From NCBI RefSeq assembly GCF_046365375.1, contig NZ_JBKEIT010000003.1:186001-250000 (forward strand): DNA of 64,000 nucleotides. Reading direction: 5' to 3'. Position 1 is the stretch's first letter. Each line of letters opens with the position of its first letter. The position numbers were made by a program, and so were the translations under genes. Positions 9,231 to 17,043 of this stretch are shown in pieces. The notes below the pieces were generated by a model that was not told the DNA's origin, did not search any database, and was given only the letters and a program-made list of their open reading frames with translations. Origin of the DNA: Butyricimonas muris. GTDB taxonomy: Bacteria; Bacteroidota; Bacteroidia; Bacteroidales; Marinifilaceae.

Positions 9231-9463
9231 TTTTCTTAAAAAACTCCCTCCCCCTTCGGGGTATTGAGCCCGAAGCGGTCTCGAATCGGCTCTCGCTCGA
9301 CAGACAACGAGCAAGCTCTCTTTCTATTCTCGCTTACTCGCCGATTTCCCTCTATAAACAGAGGGAGAGCTAAGTTACTCACTGTCTTCGGTAAGATTCA
9401 CCAGCTCCTCCTCTGTTTATAGAGGAGGTGGCTGCGAAGCAGACGGAGGAGTTTTTAAAAGAA
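9231..9463. repeat. Foldback (MITE-like) intergenic element
   Basis: The element is bounded by imperfect inverted ends: TTCTTAAAAAACTCCCTCC at 9231-9249, and its counterpart ending near 9463 whose complement reads TTCTTTTAAAAACTCCTCC. Inside are further palindromes, including CTCTATAAACAGAGGG and CCTCTGTTTATAGAGG, and clusters of CCTCC/GGAGG. It carries no open reading frame. It may be a non-autonomous transposable element or a transcribed hairpin, and it nearly abuts the promoter of the next gene. Confidence 0.55.
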
Positions 9464-9467
9464 TTAC

Positions 9468-9475
9468 TATCTTTG
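9468..9475 (+). promoter_or_regulatory. Promoter -7 element just outside the foldback element
   Basis: TATCTTTG matches TAnnTTTG and ends only eight bases before the ATG at 9484. A transcript from here would be almost leaderless. Confidence 0.4.
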
Positions 9476-9483
9476 CCCTTGTT

Positions 9484-10482
9484 ATGAGTAAAAATAACCA
9501 TGTAAAAAAAGAAGGTGTTACGGGTGCCGTCGTGACGATGCTGGTAACGGGAGCGTTGCTCTCGCTCGTGCAGGTAATGGTGCGACCGCCGCTATTGCTG
9601 GCGGAACGCCTGTTGCCCGGCGGTGGTTGGTTGCAGGTCGTGTTGGCGGCACTGTTCGGCGGGTGGCTTTATTTAAAGATGTTCGACAGGGCGAAGCGTG
9701 CCGTTTGGCGGCGGCGGATATGGTTGTTGTTTTCCGTGGTATTTTTCTTTCAACTGGCACTGGGTATTTTTGCGGATACCGTTTTCCTCATGTCCGGCAA
9801 GTTACACTTCCCGATACCGGGATTGATTCCGGTCGGGGTATTCTACCGGGGAGAAATGTCCTTTATGCCCTTCTTGTTCTTGATCACGATATTGCTTTCC
9901 GGGGGGGCGTGGTGTAGTCAGCTGTGTTACTTCGGGGCGTGGGACAGTCTGGCGGCGGGGAAGAACGGCAAGCGGCAGGGGATAAAGCCGGGCACAAGAG
10001 CCGGCATCCGTTGGACGGTACTTGCGGTGTTTATCCTTGTGGCTTTGGGATTGAGATTATTTCATGTTCCCGTGATTTATGCCTCGCTAATAGCTGCCTT
10101 TGCGGGAGTGGCAGGCGTCGGGATAATCGTGCTTGTATCCCGGGGACGGAAAATAGCTGCGCATTGTTCAACCTATTGTCCGGCGGGTACCTTGGTGTCT
10201 TATTTGAAGTATATATCCCCGTGGCGTTTCCGGGTAAACGACCGTTGCACGCGTTGCATGGCTTGTGCGCGGGTATGCCGCTATGATGCTTTACCCCGGG
10301 AGAGCATCCTCAAGGGGCGTCCGGCGGTGAATTGCACGTTGTGCGGCGATTGTCTCGCCGTGTGCCGCCACGGTGCTTTGGAATATCGTTTTTGGGGACT
10401 TTCGCCTCTTGCCGCGGAACGTTTATGGCTAGGTACGACGCTGGTCTTTTTCACTTGTTTTCTTTCGATCGCCCGGGTGTAA
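9484..10482 (+). CDS. Membrane ferredoxin (NapH/CcoG-like 4Fe-4S protein)
   Basis: A 332-residue membrane protein with about six hydrophobic helices. A CSQLCYFG motif occurs midway (about residue 140) and an HCSTYCPAG motif later. Two C-terminal ferredoxin clusters follow: CTRCMACARVC and CTLCGDCLAVC, about residues 257-300. The expected role is to pass electrons between a quinone pool or membrane partner and a cytoplasmic or periplasmic acceptor. No enzyme partner is adjacent, so the pathway is unknown. A final helix follows the clusters. The gene is downstream of a foldback repeat and has its own promoter element. Confidence 0.75.
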   Translation: MSKNNHVKKEGVTGAVVTMLVTGALLSLVQVMVRPPLLLAERLLPGGGWLQVVLAALFGGWLYLKMFDRAKRAVWRRRIWLLFSVVFFFQLALGIFADTVFLMSGKLHFPIPGLIPVGVFYRGEMSFMPFLFLITILLSGGAWCSQLCYFGAWDSLAAGKNGKRQGIKPGTRAGIRWTVLAVFILVALGLRLFHVPVIYASLIAAFAGVAGVGIIVLVSRGRKIAAHCSTYCPAGTLVSYLKYISPWRFRVNDRCTRCMACARVCRYDALPRESILKGRPAVNCTLCGDCLAVCRHGALEYRFWGLSPLAAERLWLGTTLVFFTCFLSIARV

Positions 10483-10543
10483 ACGTTCGCGGAAAATGTA
10501 ATATTTTTGTAATAATTTAACACTGTAATACGCGGGAGGATTG

Positions 10544-10551
10544 TACATTTG
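10544..10551 (+). promoter_or_regulatory. Promoter -7 element of the DUF47-Pit operon
   Basis: TACATTTG matches TAnnTTTG, 20 bases before the ATG at 10571. It excludes the TTG start at 10541. Confidence 0.5.
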
Positions 10552-10570
10552 CGTACTAATCAATAATGAA

Positions 10571-11221
10571 ATGAAAATAGACCGATTTCTTCAATTATTT
10601 GTCGTAAAGGAAAAAAAGTTTTATCCTTTATATATCGAGCAAGCCGTTAATATCGAGGCTGCCGCGAAACTTCTGGTTGAACTTTTGCAAGAGCGGAAAC
10701 CTGAAAATCAAAAGACTTTGTACAAGAAGGTCAAAGATTACGAGCATAGTGGTGATCAGATCACGGCACGGCTCTACGAGGAATTGAACAAGACATTCGT
10801 GACCCCTTTCGACCGGGAGGATATCAACCGTCTGGGAAGCAGCATGGATACTTTGTTGGATTTTATCCATGACGCGGCAAAAAGGGTATTGATGTATCGG
10901 CCGAAAAACGTCAACCAGTTGATGGTTGCCATGGCGCAATGTATCGTCGAGGATGCCCGGATTCTGGGGCAGATCATGGACGAGTTGGATCAACTCCAGA
11001 AAAGACCGCAGGAGATTAACGAGAAATGTGTCCGGATCAAGCAGATAGAGCATGACGTGGATAACCTGTATGAAGAATTCATGAGCGACGTGTTTGCCAA
11101 CGAGAAAGACGCGATAGAGTTGGTTAAATTGAAAAATATAGGACAGGTACTGGAAGATGCTACCGACCGGGCAAAGGACGTGAGTGACATCGTGAGGGGT
11201 ATTATCATCAAATTTGCCTGA
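10571..11221 (+). CDS. DUF47/PhoU-like accessory protein of Pit transporter
   Basis: A 216-residue, largely helical protein of the DUF47 (PhoU-divergent) family. Visible family features are the YEHSGDQITARLYEELNKTF and TPFDREDINRLGSSMDTLLDFI segments near residues 55-105. DUF47 proteins are coupled to Pit-type phosphate transporters and are thought to regulate them. Here the Pit gene starts five bases after the stop, so the two are almost certainly co-transcribed. The ATG at 10571 is used because the promoter element overlaps any earlier start. Confidence 0.88.
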   Translation: MKIDRFLQLFVVKEKKFYPLYIEQAVNIEAAAKLLVELLQERKPENQKTLYKKVKDYEHSGDQITARLYEELNKTFVTPFDREDINRLGSSMDTLLDFIHDAAKRVLMYRPKNVNQLMVAMAQCIVEDARILGQIMDELDQLQKRPQEINEKCVRIKQIEHDVDNLYEEFMSDVFANEKDAIELVKLKNIGQVLEDATDRAKDVSDIVRGIIIKFA

Positions 11222-11226
11222 TCGTT

Positions 11227-12264
11227 ATGCTGACAATAGTTCTTTTAGCCATCGTGATCGCTCTCTTGTTCGACTTCCTGAACGGGATGAACGATGCGGC
11301 AAATTCGATAGCGACGATCGTCGCCACTCGTGTATTCTCTCCCACTATGGCAGTGCTTTGGGCGGCGTTCTGGAATTTCGCCGCTATTTTTATCTTCGGC
11401 GTGAGCGTGGCGCACACGATGGGAGAGGGGATTGTGGAAGCCTCCCGGATTAATGAATACCTGATTTTCGCCGCTTTGATCGGCTCGGTCATCTGGGTAT
11501 GGTTGTGTACTCATTTCGGGATGCCTATCAGCGTGTCCCATGCCTTGATCGGCGGGTTGATCGGTCCCGTGTGGTTCACCTTCGGGAGCGATGCTCTCGT
11601 GGCTTCCGGGATTATCAAGATTGCAGTGTTCATCGTGCTTTCCCCGCTTATCGGTATGATACTCGGTTTTTTCACGATGTGCCTGACGATGTTGATATTC
11701 AGACGCAAACACCCGTTGAAAGTCGAGGGCTTGTTCAAAGGATTGCAATTATTCTCTTCCGCTATATTCAGTTTGGGACATGGCGCGAACGATGCCCAGA
11801 AAACGATGGGTATCATCGCTATTTTGCTTTATAGCGTGGCAGGTAGCAACACTTTCGTGAGTGAATACCTGTACGAGAACACGGGATCGTTCCACGTGCC
11901 CGTGTGGTTGATCGTCACTTGCTACTCGGTGATCGCCTTGGGTACCATCGTCGGGGGAAAGAAAGTGATCAAGACCTTGGGCGACGGGTTGGCACGGTTG
12001 AAACCCGTCCAAGGATTCTGTGCCGAAACATCCGGTGCGTTGACGTTGATGGGAACGGCAGTTCTGGGTATTCCCGTGAGTACCACACATACCATCACCG
12101 GTGCCATCATCGGCGTCGGCATCACGAAAGGTGTGGCATCCGTCCGTTGGGCAACGGCGACGAATATCGTGGCAGCATGGGTATTGACTATCCCCGCGAC
12201 CATCGTGATGTCCGGACTCGTGTACTGGATCATGGGGTTGTTCATGACGATGCCGGGCAATTGA
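11227..12264 (+). CDS. pit: Pit-family inorganic phosphate transporter
   Basis: A 345-residue membrane protein with two PiT signature repeats: FDFLNGMNDAANSIATIVATR in the N-terminal half, and SLGHGANDAQKTMG in the second half, near residue 185. About ten hydrophobic helices surround them. It imports phosphate (or metal phosphate) with a proton or sodium ion across the inner membrane. It is the second gene of the DUF47-Pit operon and is followed by a perfect terminator hairpin. Confidence 0.92.
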   Translation: MLTIVLLAIVIALLFDFLNGMNDAANSIATIVATRVFSPTMAVLWAAFWNFAAIFIFGVSVAHTMGEGIVEASRINEYLIFAALIGSVIWVWLCTHFGMPISVSHALIGGLIGPVWFTFGSDALVASGIIKIAVFIVLSPLIGMILGFFTMCLTMLIFRRKHPLKVEGLFKGLQLFSSAIFSLGHGANDAQKTMGIIAILLYSVAGSNTFVSEYLYENTGSFHVPVWLIVTCYSVIALGTIVGGKKVIKTLGDGLARLKPVQGFCAETSGALTLMGTAVLGIPVSTTHTITGAIIGVGITKGVASVRWATATNIVAAWVLTIPATIVMSGLVYWIMGLFMTMPGN

Positions 12265-12284
12265 AATTGACTTTTAACACCTTT

Positions 12285-12320
12285 ATTCTTGAAGTCCCCA
12301 AGTGTGGGGACTTCAAGAAT
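12285..12320. terminator. Perfect 16-bp hairpin terminator between convergent genes
   Basis: The arms ATTCTTGAAGTCCCCA and TGGGGACTTCAAGAAT are perfect complements around an AGTG loop. It lies between the Pit gene and the convergent PfpI gene and probably serves both directions. Confidence 0.75.
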
Positions 12321-12342
12321 GAGGGATTCGGCAATCACCGGG

Positions 12343-12876
12343 TCAATTCGTTTTCAATCTCTCGATCAATTGCGGCATCATCGTCCAGATTGTGTTTTCA
12401 GTCTGGGCAGTGTAGAAATTACCATCGATCTCGAATTTCTCGTCGGTAGCGATGCCTTTTTGTATGGCGGCTTTTGCCAGCGGATGGACTGCCACTTTCT
12501 TGCCGGTGCTGATACCCGTGGCATCAAACATCATGGCTGCGGCACAGTGACCGATAATAATTTTCCCCTTGTCGCCGAAAGCCTTGATGACGGCGAGCAT
12601 ATCCTGATTGTAAGGTTTCCCGGCATTCTCGCCGAACTTGGGCATGGCGTCGCCACAACCGAACACGAGTGCGTCGTATTCATCCTCGTGTCCCTTGAGG
12701 TGAGCGATCACGTCGTCGGCAAACAGGGTGATACCGGAGTTTGTTTTGATCTCTTTCGTGTCGGCAACCGCGAATACTTTATAAGGTATCCCGTTCTCGA
12801 AAAACGCTTCCAAGTACTGGAATAAACCGAACCCGTTGACCGGGTTTACTGCCAAAACTGCAACTTTCTTTGCCAT
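12343..12876 (-). CDS. DJ-1/PfpI family protein
   Basis: A 177-residue soluble protein of the DJ-1/PfpI superfamily. The nucleophile-elbow cysteine lies in the GHCAAAMMF segment (residue about 111), and an acidic residue early in the chain (FFENG) may correspond to the glutamate that tunes it in this family. Members act as glyoxalases, deglycase-like or chaperone proteins in carbonyl and redox stress; the exact activity cannot be read from sequence. It is divergent from an HxlR regulator across a shared palindromic promoter, so it is probably the target of that regulator. Confidence 0.82.
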   Translation of the reverse strand: MAKKVAVLAVNPVNGFGLFQYLEAFFENGIPYKVFAVADTKEIKTNSGITLFADDVIAHLKGHEDEYDALVFGCGDAMPKFGENAGKPYNQDMLAVIKAFGDKGKIIIGHCAAAMMFDATGISTGKKVAVHPLAKAAIQKGIATDEKFEIDGNFYTAQTENTIWTMMPQLIERLKTN

Positions 12877-12924
12877 AATGTATTTTTTTTAGCGTGAAAC
12901 AATAGTTCTATTAAGTAAGTTTAT

Positions 12925-12945
12925 TACTTTTGTATAGCAAAAGTA
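12925..12945. promoter_or_regulatory. Palindromic overlapping divergent promoters, probable HxlR operator
   Basis: TACTTTTG on the plus strand (12925-12932) is mirrored by CAAAAGTA (12938-12945), separated by TATAG. Each half is a TAnnTTTG -7 element, one firing toward hxlR and the other toward pfpI. The 21-base palindrome is also the right size for a dimeric winged-helix regulator. Confidence 0.6.
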
Positions 12946-13043
12946 TGCTATCTAATTCGTAAAAACAAGAACGTACTTGGAGATAAGATAGTTACACGGA
13001 TGTTAGTAATGTTGATACTAAACGGGATATATTGATAAAAAAA

Positions 13044-13391
13044 ATGAAAAATTTTCACGCTAACGGGAAATGTCCCATACGTGACGTGTTGAGTCGTCTG
13101 GGGGACAAATGGTCGATGCTGGTGCTGGTGACGCTGGAAGCGAACGGAACAATGCGTTTTCGGGATATTCACAACGCTATCGCGGATATCTCGCAGCGAA
13201 TGCTGACGGTGACCCTGCGTACCCTCGAGGCGGACGGGTTAGTGTCGCGCAAGGTGTACGCTGAAGTACCCCCGCGGGTAGAGTATCAACTGACGGGAAC
13301 GGGCGAAAGCTTGATGCCCCATATCCGGACGCTCGTCGATTGGGCGATGCAGCACATGCCGGAGATCGTGGAAAGCAGGGAAGGACACTGA
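13044..13391 (+). CDS. HxlR-family transcriptional regulator
   Basis: A 115-residue winged-helix protein. The family signature is clear: a CPIRDVLSRLGDKWSMLVL start with the conserved redox-capable cysteine near residue 10, then FRDIHNAIADISQRMLTVTLRTLEADGLV and the wing. HxlR/HypR-type proteins sense aldehydes or thiol stress through that cysteine. The divergent PfpI gene and the shared palindrome suggest a local carbonyl- or oxidant-responsive circuit. The ATG at 13044 fits the family; the longer frame starts with TTG. Confidence 0.87.
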   Translation: MKNFHANGKCPIRDVLSRLGDKWSMLVLVTLEANGTMRFRDIHNAIADISQRMLTVTLRTLEADGLVSRKVYAEVPPRVEYQLTGTGESLMPHIRTLVDWAMQHMPEIVESREGH

Positions 13392-13432
13392 CGCGTTAGC
13401 GTCTTCAAGCGGATACAGAGTGTCAACTCGGA

Positions 13433-13473
13433 GAACACGCGTGTGAACGGTAATGCCGGGAACGCGTGTGTTC
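13433..13473 (+). terminator. Rho-independent terminator after the HxlR gene
   Basis: The GAACACGCGT arm (13433-13442) pairs with ACGCGTGTGTTC (13462-13473) with a small bulge, and is followed closely by a run of nine T residues. Confidence 0.65.
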
Positions 13474-13488
13474 TGTTTTTTTTTGCAA

Positions 13489-13518
13489 TTTGGTTGCAAG
13501 ATTATCTCTGTACCTTTA
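13489..13518 (+). promoter_or_regulatory. Promoter of the metal ATPase operon
   Basis: TTTG at 13489-13492 is spaced 18 bases from TACCTTTA at 13511-13518, close to the Bacteroidetes TTTG/TAnnTTTG pattern. The ATG at 13540 is 21 bases downstream. Confidence 0.5.
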
Positions 13519-13539
13519 CCGGAAATAAAACGAAAGGTT

Positions 13540-15411
13540 ATGAAACAATACGTGAAAGAGATCGTGTCATTTATCCTGTTGGTTAGCGGGATCGGGATGA
13601 CATGGGGAAACGCGGTGTGGTTCGGGGAGGGACACGTGAGGGCGATGTGGTACGCGGTGGCGTTTCTTCCGGTAGGTTTGCCCGTGTTGCGGGAAGCTGT
13701 TGGCTGCCTGTGGGAACGGGAGTATTTTAACGAGTTTATGTTGATGAGTGTGGCGGCACTCGGGGCTTTTTATATCGGGGAATACCCGGAGGGAGTGGCG
13801 GTGATGCTGTTCTATTCCGTCGGGGAGAAGTTTCAAGACGCAGCGGTGGAACGTGCCCGTTCCCGCGTGAAGGCGTTGCTTGACGTGCGCCCGGAAGTGG
13901 CGGCGGTGATTCGCGGGGGCAGTGTCGTGGCGGAAGTCCCGGCAAACGTGCAGGTTGGCGAGACGGTGGAGGTGAAGGCGGGGGAACGGGTGCCGCTCGA
14001 TGGCGTGATGCTGGGCGAAACGGCGGCATTCAACACGTCGGCGTTGACAGGCGAGAGTTTGCCCCGGGATATCCGGCAAGGTGAATCCGTGTTGGCGGGG
14101 ATGATCGCCATGGATCGGGTGGTACGGGTACGGGTGACGCGACCTTATGACCGGAGCGAGCTGGCGCGCGTGCTGGAAATGGTGCAGAATGCCACGGAAC
14201 GGAAAGCACCGACGGAGTTGTTTATCCGTCGTTTCGCCCGGGTGTACACGCCCGTGGTGACGGGGTTGGCAGTATTGATCGTGTTGTTGCCCTTTATCTA
14301 TTCGCTGGCGCAACCGGGATTTGCTTATGTCTTTGACGATTGGCTGTATCGTGCCCTCGTGTTTCTGGTGATCTCTTGCCCGTGTGCCCTCGTGGTGAGT
14401 ATCCCGCTGGGGTATTTCGGGGGAATCGGGGCGGCATCCCGTCACGGGATCCTGTTCAAAGGGGGAAACTATCTCGATGCGATCACGCGGGTAAACACGG
14501 TCGTGTTTGACAAAACGGGTACACTCACGCGGGGTGAGTTCGAGGTACGGGAGGCACACGCCGGGAACGGTTTCGAGGCGGACACGATGCTGGCAATCGT
14601 GGCGGCGGCAGAGGGAAATAGCACGCACCCCGTGGCGAAAGCGGTCGTACGGTACGTCCGGTTGCGGGGAATCGAGCCGCTGGCGGTGACGGATGCGAAA
14701 GAATTACCCGGTCACGGGTTGAGTGTCCGTGTCGACGGGCGGGAAGTGTTGGTCGGGAACACGCGGTTGCTGGACACGAACGGGGTGACGTATCCTGCGG
14801 GTTTGGCGAGCGTGCCGGAAACGGTAGTCGTTTGCGCGGTGGACGGCGTGTACGCGGGCTATCTCTTGTTGGCGGATGCGCCGAAGGAAGATGCGGCAGA
14901 CGCGGTTGCGGCATTAAAAAGTTTAAATATTAATAATATTGAGGTATTATCGGGAGATAAACAGGCAATTGTTACTAAATTAGCGAAAAGTTTGGGTATC
15001 GACAAAGCTTACGGTGATTTACTCCCGGCAGATAAAGTGGCTCGGTTGGAAGAGTTGAAAGCCGAGCCGAGCAGGAAAGTGGCTTTCGCGGGTGACGGGA
15101 TCAATGATGCCCCGGTACTTGCCCTCGCTGACGTGGGGATTGCCATGGGCGGACTCGGGAGCGATGCCGCGATAGAGATTGCCGACGTGGTGATACAGAC
15201 CGATCAGCCGAGCAAGATTGCAACCGCCGTCAAGATCGGAAAAGTTACCCGCCGCGTGGTGTGGCAGAATATTGCGTTGGCATTCGGCGTGAAACTGGTA
15301 GTACTGGTGCTTGGGGCATTCGGGGTCGCTACCATGTGGGAGGCAGTCTTTGCCGATGTCGGGGTTGCCCTGTTGGCGATTCTCAATGCGATAAGGATAC
15401 AGGTAAAATAA
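13540..15411 (+). CDS. Heavy-metal P1B-type ATPase (Zn/Cd/Pb-like)
   Basis: A 623-residue metal-exporting ATPase. It contains the TGES actuator motif, the membrane metal site C280-P-C282, the phosphorylated D324 in DKTGTLT and the hinge GDGINDAP. There are about eight hydrophobic helices, and the N-terminal cytosolic metal-binding domain seen in many ZntA proteins is absent. CPC in this context usually means Zn2+, Cd2+ or Pb2+ (or Cu+); the neighbouring Fur-family gene, five bases after the stop, favours a divalent metal. The start at 13540 follows the promoter; an upstream in-frame extension is within the terminator region. Confidence 0.9.
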   Translation: MKQYVKEIVSFILLVSGIGMTWGNAVWFGEGHVRAMWYAVAFLPVGLPVLREAVGCLWEREYFNEFMLMSVAALGAFYIGEYPEGVAVMLFYSVGEKFQDAAVERARSRVKALLDVRPEVAAVIRGGSVVAEVPANVQVGETVEVKAGERVPLDGVMLGETAAFNTSALTGESLPRDIRQGESVLAGMIAMDRVVRVRVTRPYDRSELARVLEMVQNATERKAPTELFIRRFARVYTPVVTGLAVLIVLLPFIYSLAQPGFAYVFDDWLYRALVFLVISCPCALVVSIPLGYFGGIGAASRHGILFKGGNYLDAITRVNTVVFDKTGTLTRGEFEVREAHAGNGFEADTMLAIVAAAEGNSTHPVAKAVVRYVRLRGIEPLAVTDAKELPGHGLSVRVDGREVLVGNTRLLDTNGVTYPAGLASVPETVVVCAVDGVYAGYLLLADAPKEDAADAVAALKSLNINNIEVLSGDKQAIVTKLAKSLGIDKAYGDLLPADKVARLEELKAEPSRKVAFAGDGINDAPVLALADVGIAMGGLGSDAAIEIADVVIQTDQPSKIATAVKIGKVTRRVVWQNIALAFGVKLVVLVLGAFGVATMWEAVFADVGVALLAILNAIRIQVK

Positions 15412-15416
15412 AGGAT

Positions 15417-15839
15417 ATGGAAGAAACGGTATATTTGGATAAACTGGAAAGGCGGGGAATTAAACCCACCGCCATGCGGCTACTGATATTAAAAGGTATG
15501 TTACGGTTTACGCGGGCGTTCAGCCTGCTTGATCTGGAGAACGATTTGGACACGGTAGATAAGTCCACGATATTCCGGACGATCAATCTTTTTCTGGATC
15601 ATCACTTGATTCATTGTATTGACGACGGTTCCGGTTCATTGAAGTATTCCGTGTGCAGCAATGAATGTACTTGTTCTATCGACGACCTGCACGCCCATTT
15701 CTATTGCCGGAATTGTCACAAGACCTATTGCCTGCGAAAAATACACGTGCCGACAGTCGATTTACCGATGAACTTCACCCTCGAAAGCATCAATTACGTG
15801 CTGAAAGGCTTGTGTGAAGATTGTGCCTTGAAAAAATGA
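15417..15839 (+). CDS. Fur-family metalloregulator
   Basis: A 140-residue Fur/Zur-like protein. The N-terminal winged helix contains TVDKSTIFRTINLFLDHHLI, the metal/dimer region contains HAHFYCRNCHKTYCL, and a final CEDC pair suggests a structural zinc site. It lies five bases after the P-type ATPase gene and is likely co-transcribed with it. I infer that it controls the exporter in response to the exported metal, as Zur/Fur proteins do, although exporter genes are more often controlled by other families. The ATG at 15417 gives the normal family length. Confidence 0.85.
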   Translation: MEETVYLDKLERRGIKPTAMRLLILKGMLRFTRAFSLLDLENDLDTVDKSTIFRTINLFLDHHLIHCIDDGSGSLKYSVCSNECTCSIDDLHAHFYCRNCHKTYCLRKIHVPTVDLPMNFTLESINYVLKGLCEDCALKK

Positions 15840-15848
15840 GATATATCT

Positions 15849-16472
15849 ATGGACAGTAAGAACCTGCAACCCGCGACTTGCCCGAGGCAAACGATCGAAA
15901 ATTTAGCTCTCCGTAACCTGCGGCGAGCCAAGGAAATTATCGCGGATACCGGCATCGAGGCTATTTGGCGGTCAGTGGGAGTGGAACCCCGGTTGGTAGG
16001 ATCGGTAAAAACGGGTTTACTGGTGAAGCATCTGGATATCGACTTTCACGTCTATTCCAATCCCGTCGTGATTGCCGACAGTTTTGCCGCCATGGCGAAG
16101 CTGGCAGAGCATCCGGCTATCCGGCGGGTGGAATGTATCAATTCATTGGATACCGACGAGCACTGTATCGAGTGGCACGCTTATTACCTCGACCGGGAGG
16201 GTGACGAGTGGCAGATTGACATGATTCATATACTGGGTGGTTCCCGTTATGACGGTTTTTTCGAGCGGATGGCGGAGCGAATCACTCAAGTACTGACACC
16301 GGAAACGCGGGGAACTATATTGAGGCTGAAACACGAAACTCCCGATGACGAAAAAATCATGGGCGTGGAGTATTATCAGGCAGTCCTTCGGGACGGCGTC
16401 CGCACGTACACCGATTTCATGAACTGGCGTAAACGGCATCCCGTCACGGGAGTGGTGGAGTGGATTCCGTGA
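15849..16472 (+). CDS. Nucleotidyltransferase-like protein of unknown role
   Basis: A 207-residue soluble protein. It has a GSVKTGLLVKHLDIDFHVY segment (residues about 51-69) resembling the glycine-serine and paired-aspartate motif of polymerase-beta-like nucleotidyltransferases, and a later WQIDMIH aspartate that could be the third catalytic residue. I do not recognise a named family. It begins nine bases after the Fur-family gene and may be the third gene of that operon. Its 3' end overlaps the convergent Crp-family gene by 29 bases. Confidence 0.5.
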   Translation: MDSKNLQPATCPRQTIENLALRNLRRAKEIIADTGIEAIWRSVGVEPRLVGSVKTGLLVKHLDIDFHVYSNPVVIADSFAAMAKLAEHPAIRRVECINSLDTDEHCIEWHAYYLDREGDEWQIDMIHILGGSRYDGFFERMAERITQVLTPETRGTILRLKHETPDDEKIMGVEYYQAVLRDGVRTYTDFMNWRKRHPVTGVVEWIP

Positions 16473-17043
16473 GCCGGACTAACTGAGCCCTGATGCGACT
16501 TAGGGATTGAGCCGTGACACCAAGGTACGACGCTATATGCTTCAAGGGAACGGACTGTATGATTTCCGGTTGTTTTTGCAGGAGCATCACGTAGCGCTCG
16601 AAAGCGGTGCGGTTATACGAGTCCAGCCAAGAGATTTCGATTTCCAGCATGAAGTTTTCAAGAATCCTTCGCCCGAGATTTGCCAACTGCACGGAGGAAC
16701 GGTACAATTGTTCCAGTTTCTCTTTGGTCAGGCAATAAGCCTCGCTGTCCGTCACGGCTTCCAAGGTCAGACGGGAAGGGATGTTTGCCACGTATCCCCA
16801 CGTGGAGAAAGCGATTTCGCCTTCGCCGGCGAACCACAGAGTGGCTTCCGAACCGTCCTTGAACGTGTAAGCACGCCACACGCCGCGGGTGATGATATAA
16901 AGGTTACTGTTCGATTCCCCCTCGTGGACAATGATATCCTTGTGGGAGAACGTTTGTTCCTCCGCGTTCTCCAAGAGTGTCCGTATTTCATGCTCGGTGG
17001 CGGACAAACGACTCGTTATTATCTGCAAAGTGGTATCTTTCAT
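16444..17043 (-). CDS. Crp/Fnr-family transcriptional regulator
   Basis: A 199-residue regulator with an N-terminal cyclic-nucleotide-binding-like beta roll (VHEGESNSNLYIITRGVWRAY region) and a C-terminal helix-turn-helix containing IASYLGVTAQSLSRIRAQL. It lacks the cysteine cluster of Fnr proteins. Its ATG overlaps the MATE stop codon as ATGA, so the two are translationally coupled, which suggests it regulates the exporter or is co-induced with it. The effector is unknown. Confidence 0.87.
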   Translation of the reverse strand: MKDTTLQIITSRLSATEHEIRTLLENAEEQTFSHKDIIVHEGESNSNLYIITRGVWRAYTFKDGSEATLWFAGEGEIAFSTWGYVANIPSRLTLEAVTDSEAYCLTKEKLEQLYRSSVQLANLGRRILENFMLEIEISWLDSYNRTAFERYVMLLQKQPEIIQSVPLKHIASYLGVTAQSLSRIRAQLVRLTESTPPLP

